Source: Spirochaetaceae bacterium (GTDB lineage: Bacteria; Spirochaetota; Spirochaetia; Treponematales; Breznakiellaceae). Taken from it: a DNA stretch of 27,328 nt. Positions 1-7,228 of this stretch are shown piece by piece; the stretch's first letter is position 1, and every line of letters begins with the position of its first letter. A model generated the notes under the pieces. It had not been told where the DNA came from, ran no database searches, and was given only the letters and a program-made list of their open reading frames with translations. A program made the translations under genes and the position numbers. The stretch lies in assembly GCA_031257135.1 (NCBI GenBank), contig JAIRPH010000017.1, forward strand, positions 1-27,328, in the 5' to 3' direction.

Positions 1-40
1 GCCCCGGGCGGGGGGGGGGCGCGCCCCCGCGCCCCCCAGG
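1..40. other. G/C homopolymer-rich tract at window edge
   Basis: The first 40 bases are almost only G and C, with a run of ten G and several C runs, then switch abruptly to ordinary mixed sequence. Nothing like it occurs elsewhere in the window. It encodes nothing recognisable. It may be a low-quality contig end (poly-G is a known short-read artefact) rather than real biology. Positions 41-139, between it and the end of larB, show no gene or clear terminator. Confidence 0.6.
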
Positions 41-139
41 GAGTAAAACTATTGTCTTTACGCAGATCTTTTTCTTTTCCGCCGCGTTGTCTTGCGTCAG
101 CCTTTGTTCCGGCAGGACAGACGCGGGAAGGGTTTATTT

Positions 140-844
140 TCAGGGTTTTTCTTTAGGGGGGCGCGCCGCCAGCTTGTTGATCAGATTCGCTTGGTAGCCT
201 GCGCCGAAGCCGTTGTCGATGTTCACTACCGAGATTCCCGGAGCGCAGGAGGTAAGCATCCCCAGCAGGGCGGAAACGCCGCCGAAAGCCGCGCCGTATC
301 CCACGCTGGTAGGCAGGGCGATAACCGGAACCGATACGAGACCGGCAATGACTCCCGCCAGCGCGCCCTCCATGCCCGCGGCGGCGATGATGACATTCGC
401 CCTTCTAATATCCTCCAGCCGGGCGAAGAGCCGGTGAATACCTGCAACCCCTACATCGCTGATGAGTTCTACCTTGCTCCCGAAAAACTCCGCGGCTCTA
501 ACCGCTTCCCGGGCCGCCCCAAGGTCTGAGGTTCCGGCGGCAACGACCGCGATAAGCCCTTGCCGCTCTTCCGGCGGGCAAAGTCCGCCTATCGCGATAG
601 TCCGGGCAAGGGCGTCGTATTCCGCCTCCGGGAAGCGGGCGGTTATCCGCTCCGATAACGCCGAGTCAGCCTTAGTTCCCAGCACCGGAAGCCCTCGCTC
701 TCTCATGCGGATGATAATCGCCTCCGCTTGGTCCAGCGTTTTTCCCGCGCAGTAGACCACTTCGGGATAGCCGGTTCGTTCGCCTCGGCGTTGATCGATT
801 ACCGCAAAGTCCTGAACCGGCAGGTCCGAATCCGTATTAGCCAT
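140..844 (-). CDS. larB: LarB, nickel-pincer cofactor biosynthesis (NaAD carboxylase/hydrolase)
   Basis: A 234-residue protein of the LarB family, related to PurE. Family knowledge: LarB carboxylates the pyridinium ring of nicotinic acid adenine dinucleotide and hydrolyses its phosphoanhydride, the first step to the nickel-pincer nucleotide cofactor of lactate racemase and related enzymes. The C-terminal half carries the hallmark LPTSVGYGAAFGG stretch, then a cysteine near residue 200 (LTSCAPG) at the position of the family's catalytic cysteine, then VVNIDNGFGAG. The N-terminal half is less conserved. It starts at ATG 844 behind GGGGAG and lies 9 bases after the apt stop, so the two are probably co-transcribed. 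LarC and LarE, needed to finish the cofactor, are not in the window; nothing convincing follows before the left edge. Confidence 0.93.
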   Translation of the reverse strand: MANTDSDLPVQDFAVIDQRRGERTGYPEVVYCAGKTLDQAEAIIIRMRERGLPVLGTKADSALSERITARFPEAEYDALARTIAIGGLCPPEERQGLIAVVAAGTSDLGAAREAVRAAEFFGSKVELISDVGVAGIHRLFARLEDIRRANVIIAAAGMEGALAGVIAGLVSVPVIALPTSVGYGAAFGGVSALLGMLTSCAPGISVVNIDNGFGAGYQANLINKLAARPPKEKP

Positions 845-853
845 AGCTCCCCG

Positions 854-1384
854 CTATTCGGACTGGTAGGTAATCAAAGTCCGTATCGGAATATCCCCCA
901 AGACCTTAGGATAGTTCAAAAAGGGCAGTCCTACCACGCCGAATATTTCAGGAACCGCCGCGTCCGCCGCGTCGAGAAGTTCCAGCGCGGCATTGAGGGT
1001 TCCTCCGGTAGCGATCAGATCGTCCAGCAGGAGAACTCGTTTGCCCCGGGGGACATCCACCGGCTGAAGCTCGATTTCCGCTTCCGCGTACTCAAGAAGA
1101 TACTTCTTGGAAATAACTTTTCCGGGGAGTTTGCCTTTTTTCCGTATCAAAATGAGCGGAATTCCCATGCGTACCGCAAACGGCGCGGCAAAAATAAACC
1201 CCCTGGATTCAATAGCCGCCACTGCGTCAATGTTTTTATCCTGATAGAGCGAAACCATCGTATCAATGCAATACGAGAAGGCTTTCGGCTCTGCCAAAAT
1301 ACCGGTAATATCATAGAAAAGTATCCCTTTTTTAGGGAAATCAGGGATTTTTCTGATATAATCATCAAGATTTAGCGTATCCAT
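854..1384 (-). CDS. apt: Adenine phosphoribosyltransferase
   Basis: Purine salvage enzyme that joins adenine to PRPP to give AMP in the cytoplasm. The protein has 176 residues, the normal length. Visible signatures are the N-terminal RKIPDFPKKGILFYDIT, the IESRGF segment near residue 58, and the PRPP-binding loop LLDDLIATGGT at about 119-129. A longer reading from TTG 1396 is possible, but it would put the start almost on the predicted transcription start. ATG 1384 has a GGAAAAGG ribosome site just upstream and is preferred. It heads an apt-larB pair and is divergent from the Mla operon. Confidence 0.95.
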   Translation of the reverse strand: MDTLNLDDYIRKIPDFPKKGILFYDITGILAEPKAFSYCIDTMVSLYQDKNIDAVAAIESRGFIFAAPFAVRMGIPLILIRKKGKLPGKVISKKYLLEYAEAEIELQPVDVPRGKRVLLLDDLIATGGTLNAALELLDAADAAVPEIFGVVGLPFLNYPKVLGDIPIRTLITYQSE

Positions 1385-1404
1385 AACCTTTTCCAAGATT
1401 TTTT

Positions 1405-1434
1405 AGTCTAACCTAGAATCCGGGATATGTCAAT
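1405..1434 (-). promoter_or_regulatory. Sigma-70 promoter for apt-larB
   Basis: On the minus strand TTGACA (1434-1429) is followed by 18 bases and TAGACT (1410-1405). This predicts transcription from about 1398, giving a very short leader before ATG 1384. It faces away from the Mla operon. Confidence 0.7.
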
Positions 1435-1485
1435 ATAATTTCCTGCGCCTAAAGGCGGGATTCTCGCGCGCGTCCGATAAATATG

Positions 1486-1494
1486 TGTTATACT
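1486..1494 (+). promoter_or_regulatory. Extended -10 promoter candidate for the Mla operon
   Basis: TGT followed by TATACT forms an extended -10 element 25 bases before the mlaE start; no good -35 lies upstream. AAAGGA at 1501-1506 is the likely ribosome site, with a rather long 13-base spacing to ATG 1520. Confidence 0.4.
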
Positions 1495-1519
1495 TTACTC
1501 AAAGGATGCAACAGCGCAG

Positions 1520-2284
1520 ATGAAATTGAAAATACCTTTTTTAGATTCTGTTTGGTACGCCTTAGGTTTTTTTGTGACGATTTTGAGGGGCTGTGGATAT
1601 TTTATGCTCCGAGGACAGGCTTCTTTTAAGATTCTTATTATGCAGATACTCTTCACCTTTGTAGAAGCCCTGGGAATAAGCTCGCTACTGGCTGTCGGTA
1701 TGGGGACCGCGGTTATTGTAATCGGTATGCCCATGCTGGAAACGTTTTCGCAGGAACAGCTTATCTATTCGGTGCTGATCATCATGATAACCAGAGAATT
1801 CGGTCCTATCCTAACGGCGTTTATTATCATAGCCCGGTCCGCTACGGCAATCGCTACCGAAATGGCAGGGATGGTCATATCCCACGAAATCGAAGCCTAT
1901 ATTTCCGTAGGGGTTAATCCGATTGAGCATCTGGCGGTGCCGAGGTTTCTGGGAGTAACGGCCTCCATGTTCCTGCTGAACCTGTACTTTTCGCTCTTCG
2001 GATTGGTAGGGTCCTTTTTTGTCGCTCAGTTTATTAAGCCTATGCCCCCGTCGATTTACTTCAATAATTTGCTTCAAGTCTTAACGCTCTCGGACATCGT
2101 CATTACCATCGTCAAGAGCGTCGTATTCGGCATGATCATCTCCACGATTGCGGTCATTCAGGGGCTTGCGGTGGAACGGGCTAGTACCGAAATCCCCGTA
2201 GCCGGACTGCGGGCGGTAAGTTCCGCTTTCGTAGGATGCATTTTAGTTGATATTATACTATGCGTAGTATATTATTCATTATAG
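1520..2284 (+). CDS. mlaE: MlaE/YrbE-type lipid ABC transporter permease
   Basis: A 254-residue, very hydrophobic inner-membrane protein with five or six membrane spans. It belongs to the MlaE (YrbE, DUF140) permease family, which works with an MlaF ATPase and an MCE protein to move phospholipids between inner and outer membranes. The family's conserved centre is visible: TREFGPILTAFIIIARS around 90-108, then EIEAYISVGVNPIEHLAVPR near 123-142. Length matches the family. It starts the operon; mlaF begins three bases after its stop. Family assignment is firm; the transported lipid and its direction cannot be read from sequence. Confidence 0.94.
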   Translation: MKLKIPFLDSVWYALGFFVTILRGCGYFMLRGQASFKILIMQILFTFVEALGISSLLAVGMGTAVIVIGMPMLETFSQEQLIYSVLIIMITREFGPILTAFIIIARSATAIATEMAGMVISHEIEAYISVGVNPIEHLAVPRFLGVTASMFLLNLYFSLFGLVGSFFVAQFIKPMPPSIYFNNLLQVLTLSDIVITIVKSVVFGMIISTIAVIQGLAVERASTEIPVAGLRAVSSAFVGCILVDIILCVVYYSL

Positions 2285-2287
2285 CCT

Positions 2288-3031
2288 ATGGAATCCATCA
2301 TCGAACTGCAAAACGTATTTTTTTCCACCCAAAACGAAGAGATCGTCCGCGGCGTGTCCTATCAATTCGCGAACGGAAAAACAACCGCCTTAGTAGGACC
2401 CTCCGGCGGAGGCAAAAGTACGGTGCTGAAGCTCGCCGCGGGTCTGCTGGTTCCAACCGGAGGAACCGTCGCCTTCCGGGGCAGAGATATGACCGATATG
2501 AACCGAGGGCAGAATCTGGAATTCCGGCGGGAAAGCGCGATGGTCTTTCAGGATTCCGCGCTGTGGGCGAATCAAAGCCTCTATCAGAATCTTGAGCTTC
2601 CCCTGCGGATTCACTTCCCGCACATGAGTAAATCAGACCGGGAAAACCGTATGCAGGAAGTCCTTACCGAAGTGGGATATAAGAAAAACCTGCTGATCCG
2701 CCCCTCCCAGCTTTCTATGGGCGAGCAGAAACTCATCGCCTTCGCCCGGGCTATGCTCTGCGATCCGCATATCCTGTTTCTCGACGAGTGGACCGAATCC
2801 TTAGACGACCACGCGGCTAATCATCTGGTAGACATAGTGAAAAACCGCAAAAACCGGCAGGACACTATTATTTTTGTAAGCCACGATTTCAGGATAATCA
2901 GAAATCTGGCGGATTATATGGTAATGATTCTGGGAGGACAAATTTCTATGGTCCTTACCGGAGCGGAAATCAGTTCGGACAGCGGTCTCGTCCGGCATAT
3001 TGAAAAAGGAATCGAAGCCTATGAAATTTAG
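2288..3031 (+). CDS. mlaF: MlaF-type ABC transporter ATP-binding protein
   Basis: A 247-residue cytoplasmic ATPase. Walker A is GPSGGGKST (37-45), the Q-loop glutamine is near 89 (VFQD), the signature is LSMGEQ (143-148), Walker B is ILFLDE (163-168) and the switch histidine is near 200 (VSHD). The usual DEP after Walker B is DEW here (DEWTESLD), a departure from the common DEPT/DEPF. No good ribosome site precedes ATG 2288, so translation is probably coupled to mlaE. It overlaps the start of mlaD. The neighbouring permease and MCE genes give the Mla assignment; alone it could be many ABC ATPases. Confidence 0.92.
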   Translation: MESIIELQNVFFSTQNEEIVRGVSYQFANGKTTALVGPSGGGKSTVLKLAAGLLVPTGGTVAFRGRDMTDMNRGQNLEFRRESAMVFQDSALWANQSLYQNLELPLRIHFPHMSKSDRENRMQEVLTEVGYKKNLLIRPSQLSMGEQKLIAFARAMLCDPHILFLDEWTESLDDHAANHLVDIVKNRKNRQDTIIFVSHDFRIIRNLADYMVMILGGQISMVLTGAEISSDSGLVRHIEKGIEAYEI

Positions 3032-4034
3032 AATCCGTTTCGCCGACCAGATTGTCGGCGTTTTTCTGGTCGCGGCAGTTCTTGCGCTTCTGGGAATCAT
3101 CGTTATGCTGGGCAAAACTCAGCGATGGTTCGCCAAAGATTACTATTATAAGACCTATTTCGACAGCGCCGCGGGATTAAGCCTCAATATGGCGGTTCAG
3201 TATAAAGGACTTGCCGTCGGCAAAGTAACATCCGTCAAACTTACCCCAGACGAGCGGATCGAAGTGGGTTTCTCCATCCAAGAGGCGTACAATAACCGAG
3301 TTAAGCGGGGATCGATGGTTGACCTCAGCGTCAGCCCCATAGGACTGGGCAATCAGTTCCGGTTTTATTCCGGTCTGGGCGAAGCCTTGCAGGAAGGAGA
3401 ATTTATACCAGCCGTGAATTCCCCAGAGGGAAAAACGCTGATACAAAGCGGTTTAGCTCGGCTTCCCGCTCAGGAGGGAGACATCGCGGTCTTGCTGGCT
3501 CAGGTGCATACCCTGCTTACCGACGTCGAAGCCGCCTTGAAAGGCACCGATCAAACCTCCTTGGGGCGTACTTTGCTGGGCGTTGAGGGAACTATCGCCA
3601 GCCTCGACAACGCTATGAAAGGCGCGGAAGATGTCCCGTTAGGGCGTACTCTGCTGGGCGTGGAAGACAAGGTAGAAAAAATCGGACCGATTCTTGCGGA
3701 CGTAAACCGGATTACCGGAGACATTACTAAGGTTACGGAACAGCTTAACGCCCCGGACGGAACCGTCGCTAACCTGTTGAACGGCGACGGACCGGTATAT
3801 ACTAATCTTGAATCCATGCTTGTTTCTTTATCAGGGATACTCCGGGATATTGATAAAACTACCGACCCGCTTCCGGCGAATGTGGCGGTTATCCTCGCCG
3901 ATGTGCGGCAAGCCCTCAAAACAGCAGAGGATGTGCTGACCGGCTTGGCTAACAATCCTCTGCTGAAAGGCGGAATTCCCGCCAAAGTACAGGCTCAGTC
4001 CGGCGGAACCAATCTGCGGGATATTTCGTTCTAG
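3021..4034 (+). CDS. mlaD: MlaD-like MCE-domain lipid-binding protein
   Basis: A 337-residue periplasmic protein held by one N-terminal membrane span (about residues 10-31) with an MCE domain at about 40-118 (YFDSAAGLSLNMAVQYKGLAVGKV and following). MCE domains form ring-shaped lipid channels on the MlaE permease. The remaining two thirds look helical and repetitive; residues about 172-223 are a tandem pair of 26-residue units, each with GRTLLGVE. The start is ATG 3021, with AAAGGA at 3005-3010, overlapping mlaF by 11 bases; an in-frame TTG at 3000 is less likely. The C-terminal region resembles the extended coils of needle-type MCE proteins more than the short E. coli MlaD. Confidence 0.88.
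   Translation: MKFRIRFADQIVGVFLVAAVLALLGIIVMLGKTQRWFAKDYYYKTYFDSAAGLSLNMAVQYKGLAVGKVTSVKLTPDERIEVGFSIQEAYNNRVKRGSMVDLSVSPIGLGNQFRFYSGLGEALQEGEFIPAVNSPEGKTLIQSGLARLPAQEGDIAVLLAQVHTLLTDVEAALKGTDQTSLGRTLLGVEGTIASLDNAMKGAEDVPLGRTLLGVEDKVEKIGPILADVNRITGDITKVTEQLNAPDGTVANLLNGDGPVYTNLESMLVSLSGILRDIDKTTDPLPANVAVILADVRQALKTAEDVLTGLANNPLLKGGIPAKVQAQSGGTNLRDISF
3534..3689 (+). repeat. Two tandem 78-bp in-frame repeats inside mlaD
   Basis: Units 3534-3611 and 3612-3689 encode related 26-residue segments (ALKGTDQTSLGRTLLGVE... and AMKGAEDVPLGRTLLGVE...). The core, gggcgtact-tgctgggcgt, is nearly identical at base level, while the flanks have diverged, suggesting an older duplication under selection. Confidence 0.75.
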
Positions 4035-4043
4035 GAGGACGCC

Positions 4044-4895
4044 GTGAAAAGTATATGTCTGCTGACCTTAGCGACCCTTTGGGGATTCCTGAGCTGTTCC
4101 ACCGCGCCTAAACGTCCTGCGGAGACGTTCTCTACCCGGAATATGGCGGAGAACTATCTGGAGCTTGCGAACAAAACGGCGGATCAGGGCAAGCACGAGG
4201 AGGCTCTCCGTATGCTGGAGGAAGCCCGCCGGATTGGAGTAAGCGTTGACGACCCTCGCCTGCTTATCCGAGAGCGCATCGCCCGGGGGAATGTCCTCGC
4301 CGCCCTCGGACGCTCCGGCGAAGCCGCGGAGGTCTGGGACAGCGCGTTAGCGGAAGCCTCCGCCGCAGGAGATCAGGAACTTGCCGCTTCGGTACGGATT
4401 TACATAGCCCGGAACCGCCTCTCCTCCGGGGCTTCCGGGGCGGAAGCGGTTCGGGATCAGGTTAAACAGGACATAGCGTCCATGAAAACCGAAAAGCTCG
4501 CGATAGCGTTCGGCTGGGTCGTCATAGGCTTGGCTGAACGAGAGCTGGGACGCTGGACTGAAGGAGAAGCCGCGCTTACGCAAGCCCTCAAGTATCACGA
4601 AAAAAATAACTATCTGGAAAAAGCCGCGGAAGACTGGTATCTTATCGCTTCGATACGCTCCGTGTCAGGTCAGTATGACAGAGCTTTGGAAGCCCTGCGT
4701 AACGCCCTAGCCTTTGACCGGCGCGCGGAAAATAGTTACGGTCTCGGCATGGATTGGCGGGCAATCGGAGACGTGCAGACGAAGGCGGGCAATCGGCAAG
4801 AAGCCCTTGCCGCCTACCGCCGAGCTATAGCTGTTTTCCGTTCCATAGACCTTGAACCGGAAGCCGCCGCGGTAGAAGCCCGCTTGCCTGAATAG
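4044..4895 (+). CDS. TPR lipoprotein at the end of the Mla operon
   Basis: A 283-residue protein starting at GTG 4044 behind AGGAGG, nine bases after mlaD. The N-terminus is a short hydrophobic signal ending FLSC at residue 18, a lipobox of the loose spirochaete kind, so a membrane-attached periplasmic lipoprotein is likely. The rest is helical with tetratricopeptide-like repeats, for example around residues 36-60, 155-180, 190-215 and 230-255, with alternating small and aromatic residues (YDRALEALRNALAFD, EALAAYRRAIAVF). No catalytic motif is seen. Its position suggests a scaffold or accessory part of the lipid transporter, but this is inference. No specific ortholog is recognised. Confidence 0.75.
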   Translation: MKSICLLTLATLWGFLSCSTAPKRPAETFSTRNMAENYLELANKTADQGKHEEALRMLEEARRIGVSVDDPRLLIRERIARGNVLAALGRSGEAAEVWDSALAEASAAGDQELAASVRIYIARNRLSSGASGAEAVRDQVKQDIASMKTEKLAIAFGWVVIGLAERELGRWTEGEAALTQALKYHEKNNYLEKAAEDWYLIASIRSVSGQYDRALEALRNALAFDRRAENSYGLGMDWRAIGDVQTKAGNRQEALAAYRRAIAVFRSIDLEPEAAAVEARLPE

Positions 4896-4930
4896 CAGGC
4901 TTCACCGTTCCGCGATCAGGGCGAGGTTCC

Positions 4931-5274
4931 CTAATCGCTGTAGCGTATCTGTAATCCGGCGGGAAAGGCGTCGTTTTTAAACTGCATACGCCGCGAAAGA
5001 CTTACTGTCTTCAGGCTGGCGCACTCGGCAAACGCGGATTCTCCAATGGCGGCGACCGGCAGTCCGTTAATCTCTTCCGGTATCCCAATTACCGAGTCGA
5101 ACCTGTATAACCGGTGATAACAACAACCCCGGACGAGCCTGAACCGTTTATCCGATACTCAAAATCCTCAAAACATAACCGCGCGTCCGCGGAAAACCCG
5201 GCGTTGCGCTTGTCTGTACGCCGAAAAAGAACTACCGTTTTCAGAGATCGGCAATTCTCAAACGCCCTCCAGCC
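4931..5274 (-). pseudogene. Decayed BspA-like leucine-rich-repeat gene fragment
   Basis: Read on the minus strand, 5274-5089 encodes AFENCRSLKTVVL, then FEDFEYRINGSG and VVVITGYTGS before a stop; shifting frame at about 5099 continues as VIGIPEEINGLPVAAIGESAF, AECASLKTVSLS, ending at a TAG (4931-4933). Together these follow the unit order of BspA-like (LRR_5) surface proteins, including the linker ITGYTG...IPEEINGLPV. One lost base near 5099 would explain the break. There is no start codon or ribosome site, and a stop lies just upstream at 5275-5277. It is therefore the tail of a broken gene. The intact family is common in host-associated treponemes and mediates surface adhesion. Confidence 0.8.
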
Positions 5275-5288
5275 TCATTGCGAAGGCT

Positions 5289-5318
5289 TTAAGCAAAGCC
5301 GGTCCCGGTTTTGCTTAA
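5289..5318. repeat. 14-bp near-perfect palindrome with 2-base centre
   Basis: Arms 5289-5302 and 5305-5318 (ttaagcaaagccgg / ccggttttgcttaa) pair with one G-T wobble. No run of T follows on either strand, so it is not a standard terminator. It lies between the LRR remnant and the promoter of the next gene. The rest of 4896-5450 holds only that remnant, this palindrome and the promoter at 5393-5421. Confidence 0.6.
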
Positions 5319-5392
5319 TCGTTTACTATTCTAGACCGCTTTTGACAAGCATCCAGAATATGACTGACGCCAGCGGCTACGGCTAAGGCAAC

Positions 5393-5421
5393 TTGCCGTT
5401 CCGCAGGATTTTCTTTATAAT
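5393..5421 (+). promoter_or_regulatory. Sigma-70 promoter before the anchored binding-like protein
   Basis: TTGCCG (5393-5398), a 17-base spacer and a perfect TATAAT (5416-5421). The start of transcription would be near 5428, leaving a short leader to ATG 5451. Confidence 0.65.
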
Positions 5422-5450
5422 AGTAGAAATAATGCGGTTTAACGGAAAAA

Positions 5451-6350
5451 ATGGGAAAAAACGGAGCTAAAAAGAGGCTTTTACTTTTTGGGATTTTTGC
5501 GGTTATCTTGGGGTTGGGGGCGGGAGGCTTTTTTTTACGGGCTCCTGCGCTGGTGGTTACTGACGCATCTTTCGACGTATTATACGGGCTTCGGCGGAGC
5601 CGGGTAAAAGCTGTGGAAGCGGCGGTTAAACTATACCGGCGGGTTATACCGGTAATGATTGCCGACAATGCCGGTCCTGACATGGTAGTTTTTGCGGTTG
5701 AGTCAGCTTGGGCTTCTCCCTATTGCATAATATTTCCTTATAGATATAATGAAGGTGCGGGACGGTATGCGGAGAATCATCCGGGCGTACCGGTCTTTGT
5801 TCTTGGGGGACGGAATCATGACCCTAAGACAGGCGGCGCGGTTTTTGTAAAGACCGATGTTGATACGGATTTGTACCGGGCTGGGTTATGCGCCGGGAGT
5901 ATTGCTCGAAATGGCGGCGGCGGGGAGGTTTTGTTTTTTCAGAACGAGGTCCTCTCTGAAGAGGAACGGACTATGTTTCAGGCGGGGCTTAGGGAAGCAG
6001 GCATTGAAAAAGCGTCTAAATATCTAGGCATAAGCGAGGAACATACCGATAATCAGAATGTTGCCTGCGCGGTAATGACCGGTCAGGCGGCGCAGTTTCT
6101 TGATCAGAATCTTGAGACGCCGATTATTCTGTTTTCCTGGGCTGACCCGGAATTAACCGCAACATCGGTGAAGCTGATTTTTGATGATTCCCCTTGGGCA
6201 TTGGCAGTAAGGGTAGTTCAGTTGATACCTGGGAAAGAGCCGGGGAAACAGATTCCTTCGGAAGTCGTGGTCCTAGGGAGGAGGATAACAGAAAAGGGGT
6301 TGTTACAGCATTTAAAAAATGTAATACATAGTAAGCAACCTAATATATAG
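5451..6350 (+). CDS. Membrane-anchored protein resembling periplasmic binding proteins, function unknown
   Basis: A 299-residue protein that I do not recognise by name. A basic start is followed by one hydrophobic span (about residues 9-29) without a clear cleavage site or lipobox, so it is probably anchored and faces the periplasm. The remainder looks like alternating strands and helices. The middle (DLYRAGLCAGSIARN, then GEVLFFQNE and FQAGLREAG, about 142-183) resembles the second-lobe entry of type-1 (BMP/sugar) periplasmic binding proteins, but no family signature is certain. Bases here are T-richer than in neighbours. It has its own promoter and precedes the flaA pair, separated by 119 bases that carry a further promoter, so a flagellar link is only suggested. 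Confidence 0.6.
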   Translation: MGKNGAKKRLLLFGIFAVILGLGAGGFFLRAPALVVTDASFDVLYGLRRSRVKAVEAAVKLYRRVIPVMIADNAGPDMVVFAVESAWASPYCIIFPYRYNEGAGRYAENHPGVPVFVLGGRNHDPKTGGAVFVKTDVDTDLYRAGLCAGSIARNGGGGEVLFFQNEVLSEEERTMFQAGLREAGIEKASKYLGISEEHTDNQNVACAVMTGQAAQFLDQNLETPIILFSWADPELTATSVKLIFDDSPWALAVRVVQLIPGKEPGKQIPSEVVVLGRRITEKGLLQHLKNVIHSKQPNI

Positions 6351-6398
6351 AAAACGTTGCAAACCGAAATAAAAGTATTTTATACTTTAAAAAGGGGT

Positions 6399-6427
6399 TT
6401 GACAAAGATTCAATAAATAAGTATACT
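6399..6427 (+). promoter_or_regulatory. Near-consensus sigma-70 promoter for the flaA pair
   Basis: TTGACA (6399-6404), exactly 17 bases, then TATACT (6422-6427). Transcription would begin near 6434. This strong promoter, with AAAGGAG at 6457-6463 six bases before the first start, fits high-level production of a sheath protein. It is not of sigma-28 type. Confidence 0.85.
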
Positions 6428-6469
6428 GATATTGATCTTAGTTCCCAACGTTTAGAAAAGGAGTATGGG

Positions 6470-7228
6470 ATGAAACAAAGTAGTTTCAGGGCTATGTGCC
6501 TAATTCTTATGGCATGTATAGCAGTATTATCAGCTTTTGGTGACGAACGTACCGTTGTTCTTGCAACCGAGGTAGTGGAGACCTTTGACCAAAATGACGA
6601 ATCCAAGTACGACTGGTGGTACGAGGCAAGCAAATTCGCCACCAAGACCAAAGACGCCGACGGAAACGTCACAGATTCGTGGCCCAAAGTCTCGTATATC
6701 GATGCCTGGCCTACGGTGATGTACGGCACTAACCCGGATCCTGCGGTAAAAAGCCTGGGCATCTGGGGTAAATTCGACCGCCGGGGTTACAACTGGATTG
6801 ACGTGTACCCGTTTGAACCGGGAGACGACGAGCATAAATCCGTCACAATCCCTATGACGGGACGGATTCAGTTCATCGATCTGTGGGTGTGGGGGTCCAA
6901 TCTTCGGTATAGCATCGAAGCATACTTCCGGGATTATCAGGGCGTAATGCACGCGATTAACCTGGGGAGCATCAACCATACTGGGTGGAAAAACCTACGG
7001 GCTTCGGTCCCTGCCGGTATTCCCCAGTCCAAAACGGTTCTCCCTAAACTTGCGGCGCTGGAATTCGTCAAATTCCGCATCTGGACGGAACCGACCGAAA
7101 GGGTAGATAATTTCTACATCTATCTGGACCGGTTCAACATTCTGAAAGACGCGTTTGAAACGCCTTACGACGGGGATAACTTGCAAGACCCCGCAAAGGT
7201 CCAGGAAATATGGGGAGGAGGCCAATAA
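6470..7228 (+). CDS. flaA: FlaA-family periplasmic flagellar filament outer-layer protein (first of pair)
   Basis: A 252-residue exported protein of the spirochaete FlaA family, which coats the FlaB core of the periplasmic flagellar filament. The signal peptide spans about residues 1-24 (cleavage near AFG/DER). The mature part is rich in W, Y and F, starts with an ETFD segment and has IQFIDLWVWGSN near 124-135, FRDYQG near 144 and YIYLDRFNILKD near the end; this pattern of strands with a terminal YLDxxxxL is typical of FlaA. It uses AAAGGAG and ATG 6470. The next gene begins immediately after its stop. Which T. pallidum FlaA paralogue it matches best is not certain from reading alone; the tandem layout recalls the TP0663/TP0664 pair. 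Confidence 0.88.
   Translation: MKQSSFRAMCLILMACIAVLSAFGDERTVVLATEVVETFDQNDESKYDWWYEASKFATKTKDADGNVTDSWPKVSYIDAWPTVMYGTNPDPAVKSLGIWGKFDRRGYNWIDVYPFEPGDDEHKSVTIPMTGRIQFIDLWVWGSNLRYSIEAYFRDYQGVMHAINLGSINHTGWKNLRASVPAGIPQSKTVLPKLAALEFVKFRIWTEPTERVDNFYIYLDRFNILKDAFETPYDGDNLQDPAKVQEIWGGGQ

Noticed and set aside
92..1375. Long plus-strand open frames (92-529 and 728-1375)
   Set aside because: They lie opposite larB and apt, whose proteins are unmistakable; the plus-strand products are of shadow type without any recognisable motif.
5114..5386. 90-codon plus-strand frame in the gap before 5451
   Set aside because: It lies opposite the LRR remnant, has no ribosome site, and its product has no protein-like pattern.
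6371..6390. AT-only hairpin (AAAGTAT-TTT-ATACTTT) before the flaA promoter
   Set aside because: Seven A-T rich pairs with no T run on the plus strand are too weak to call a terminator of the 5451 gene.
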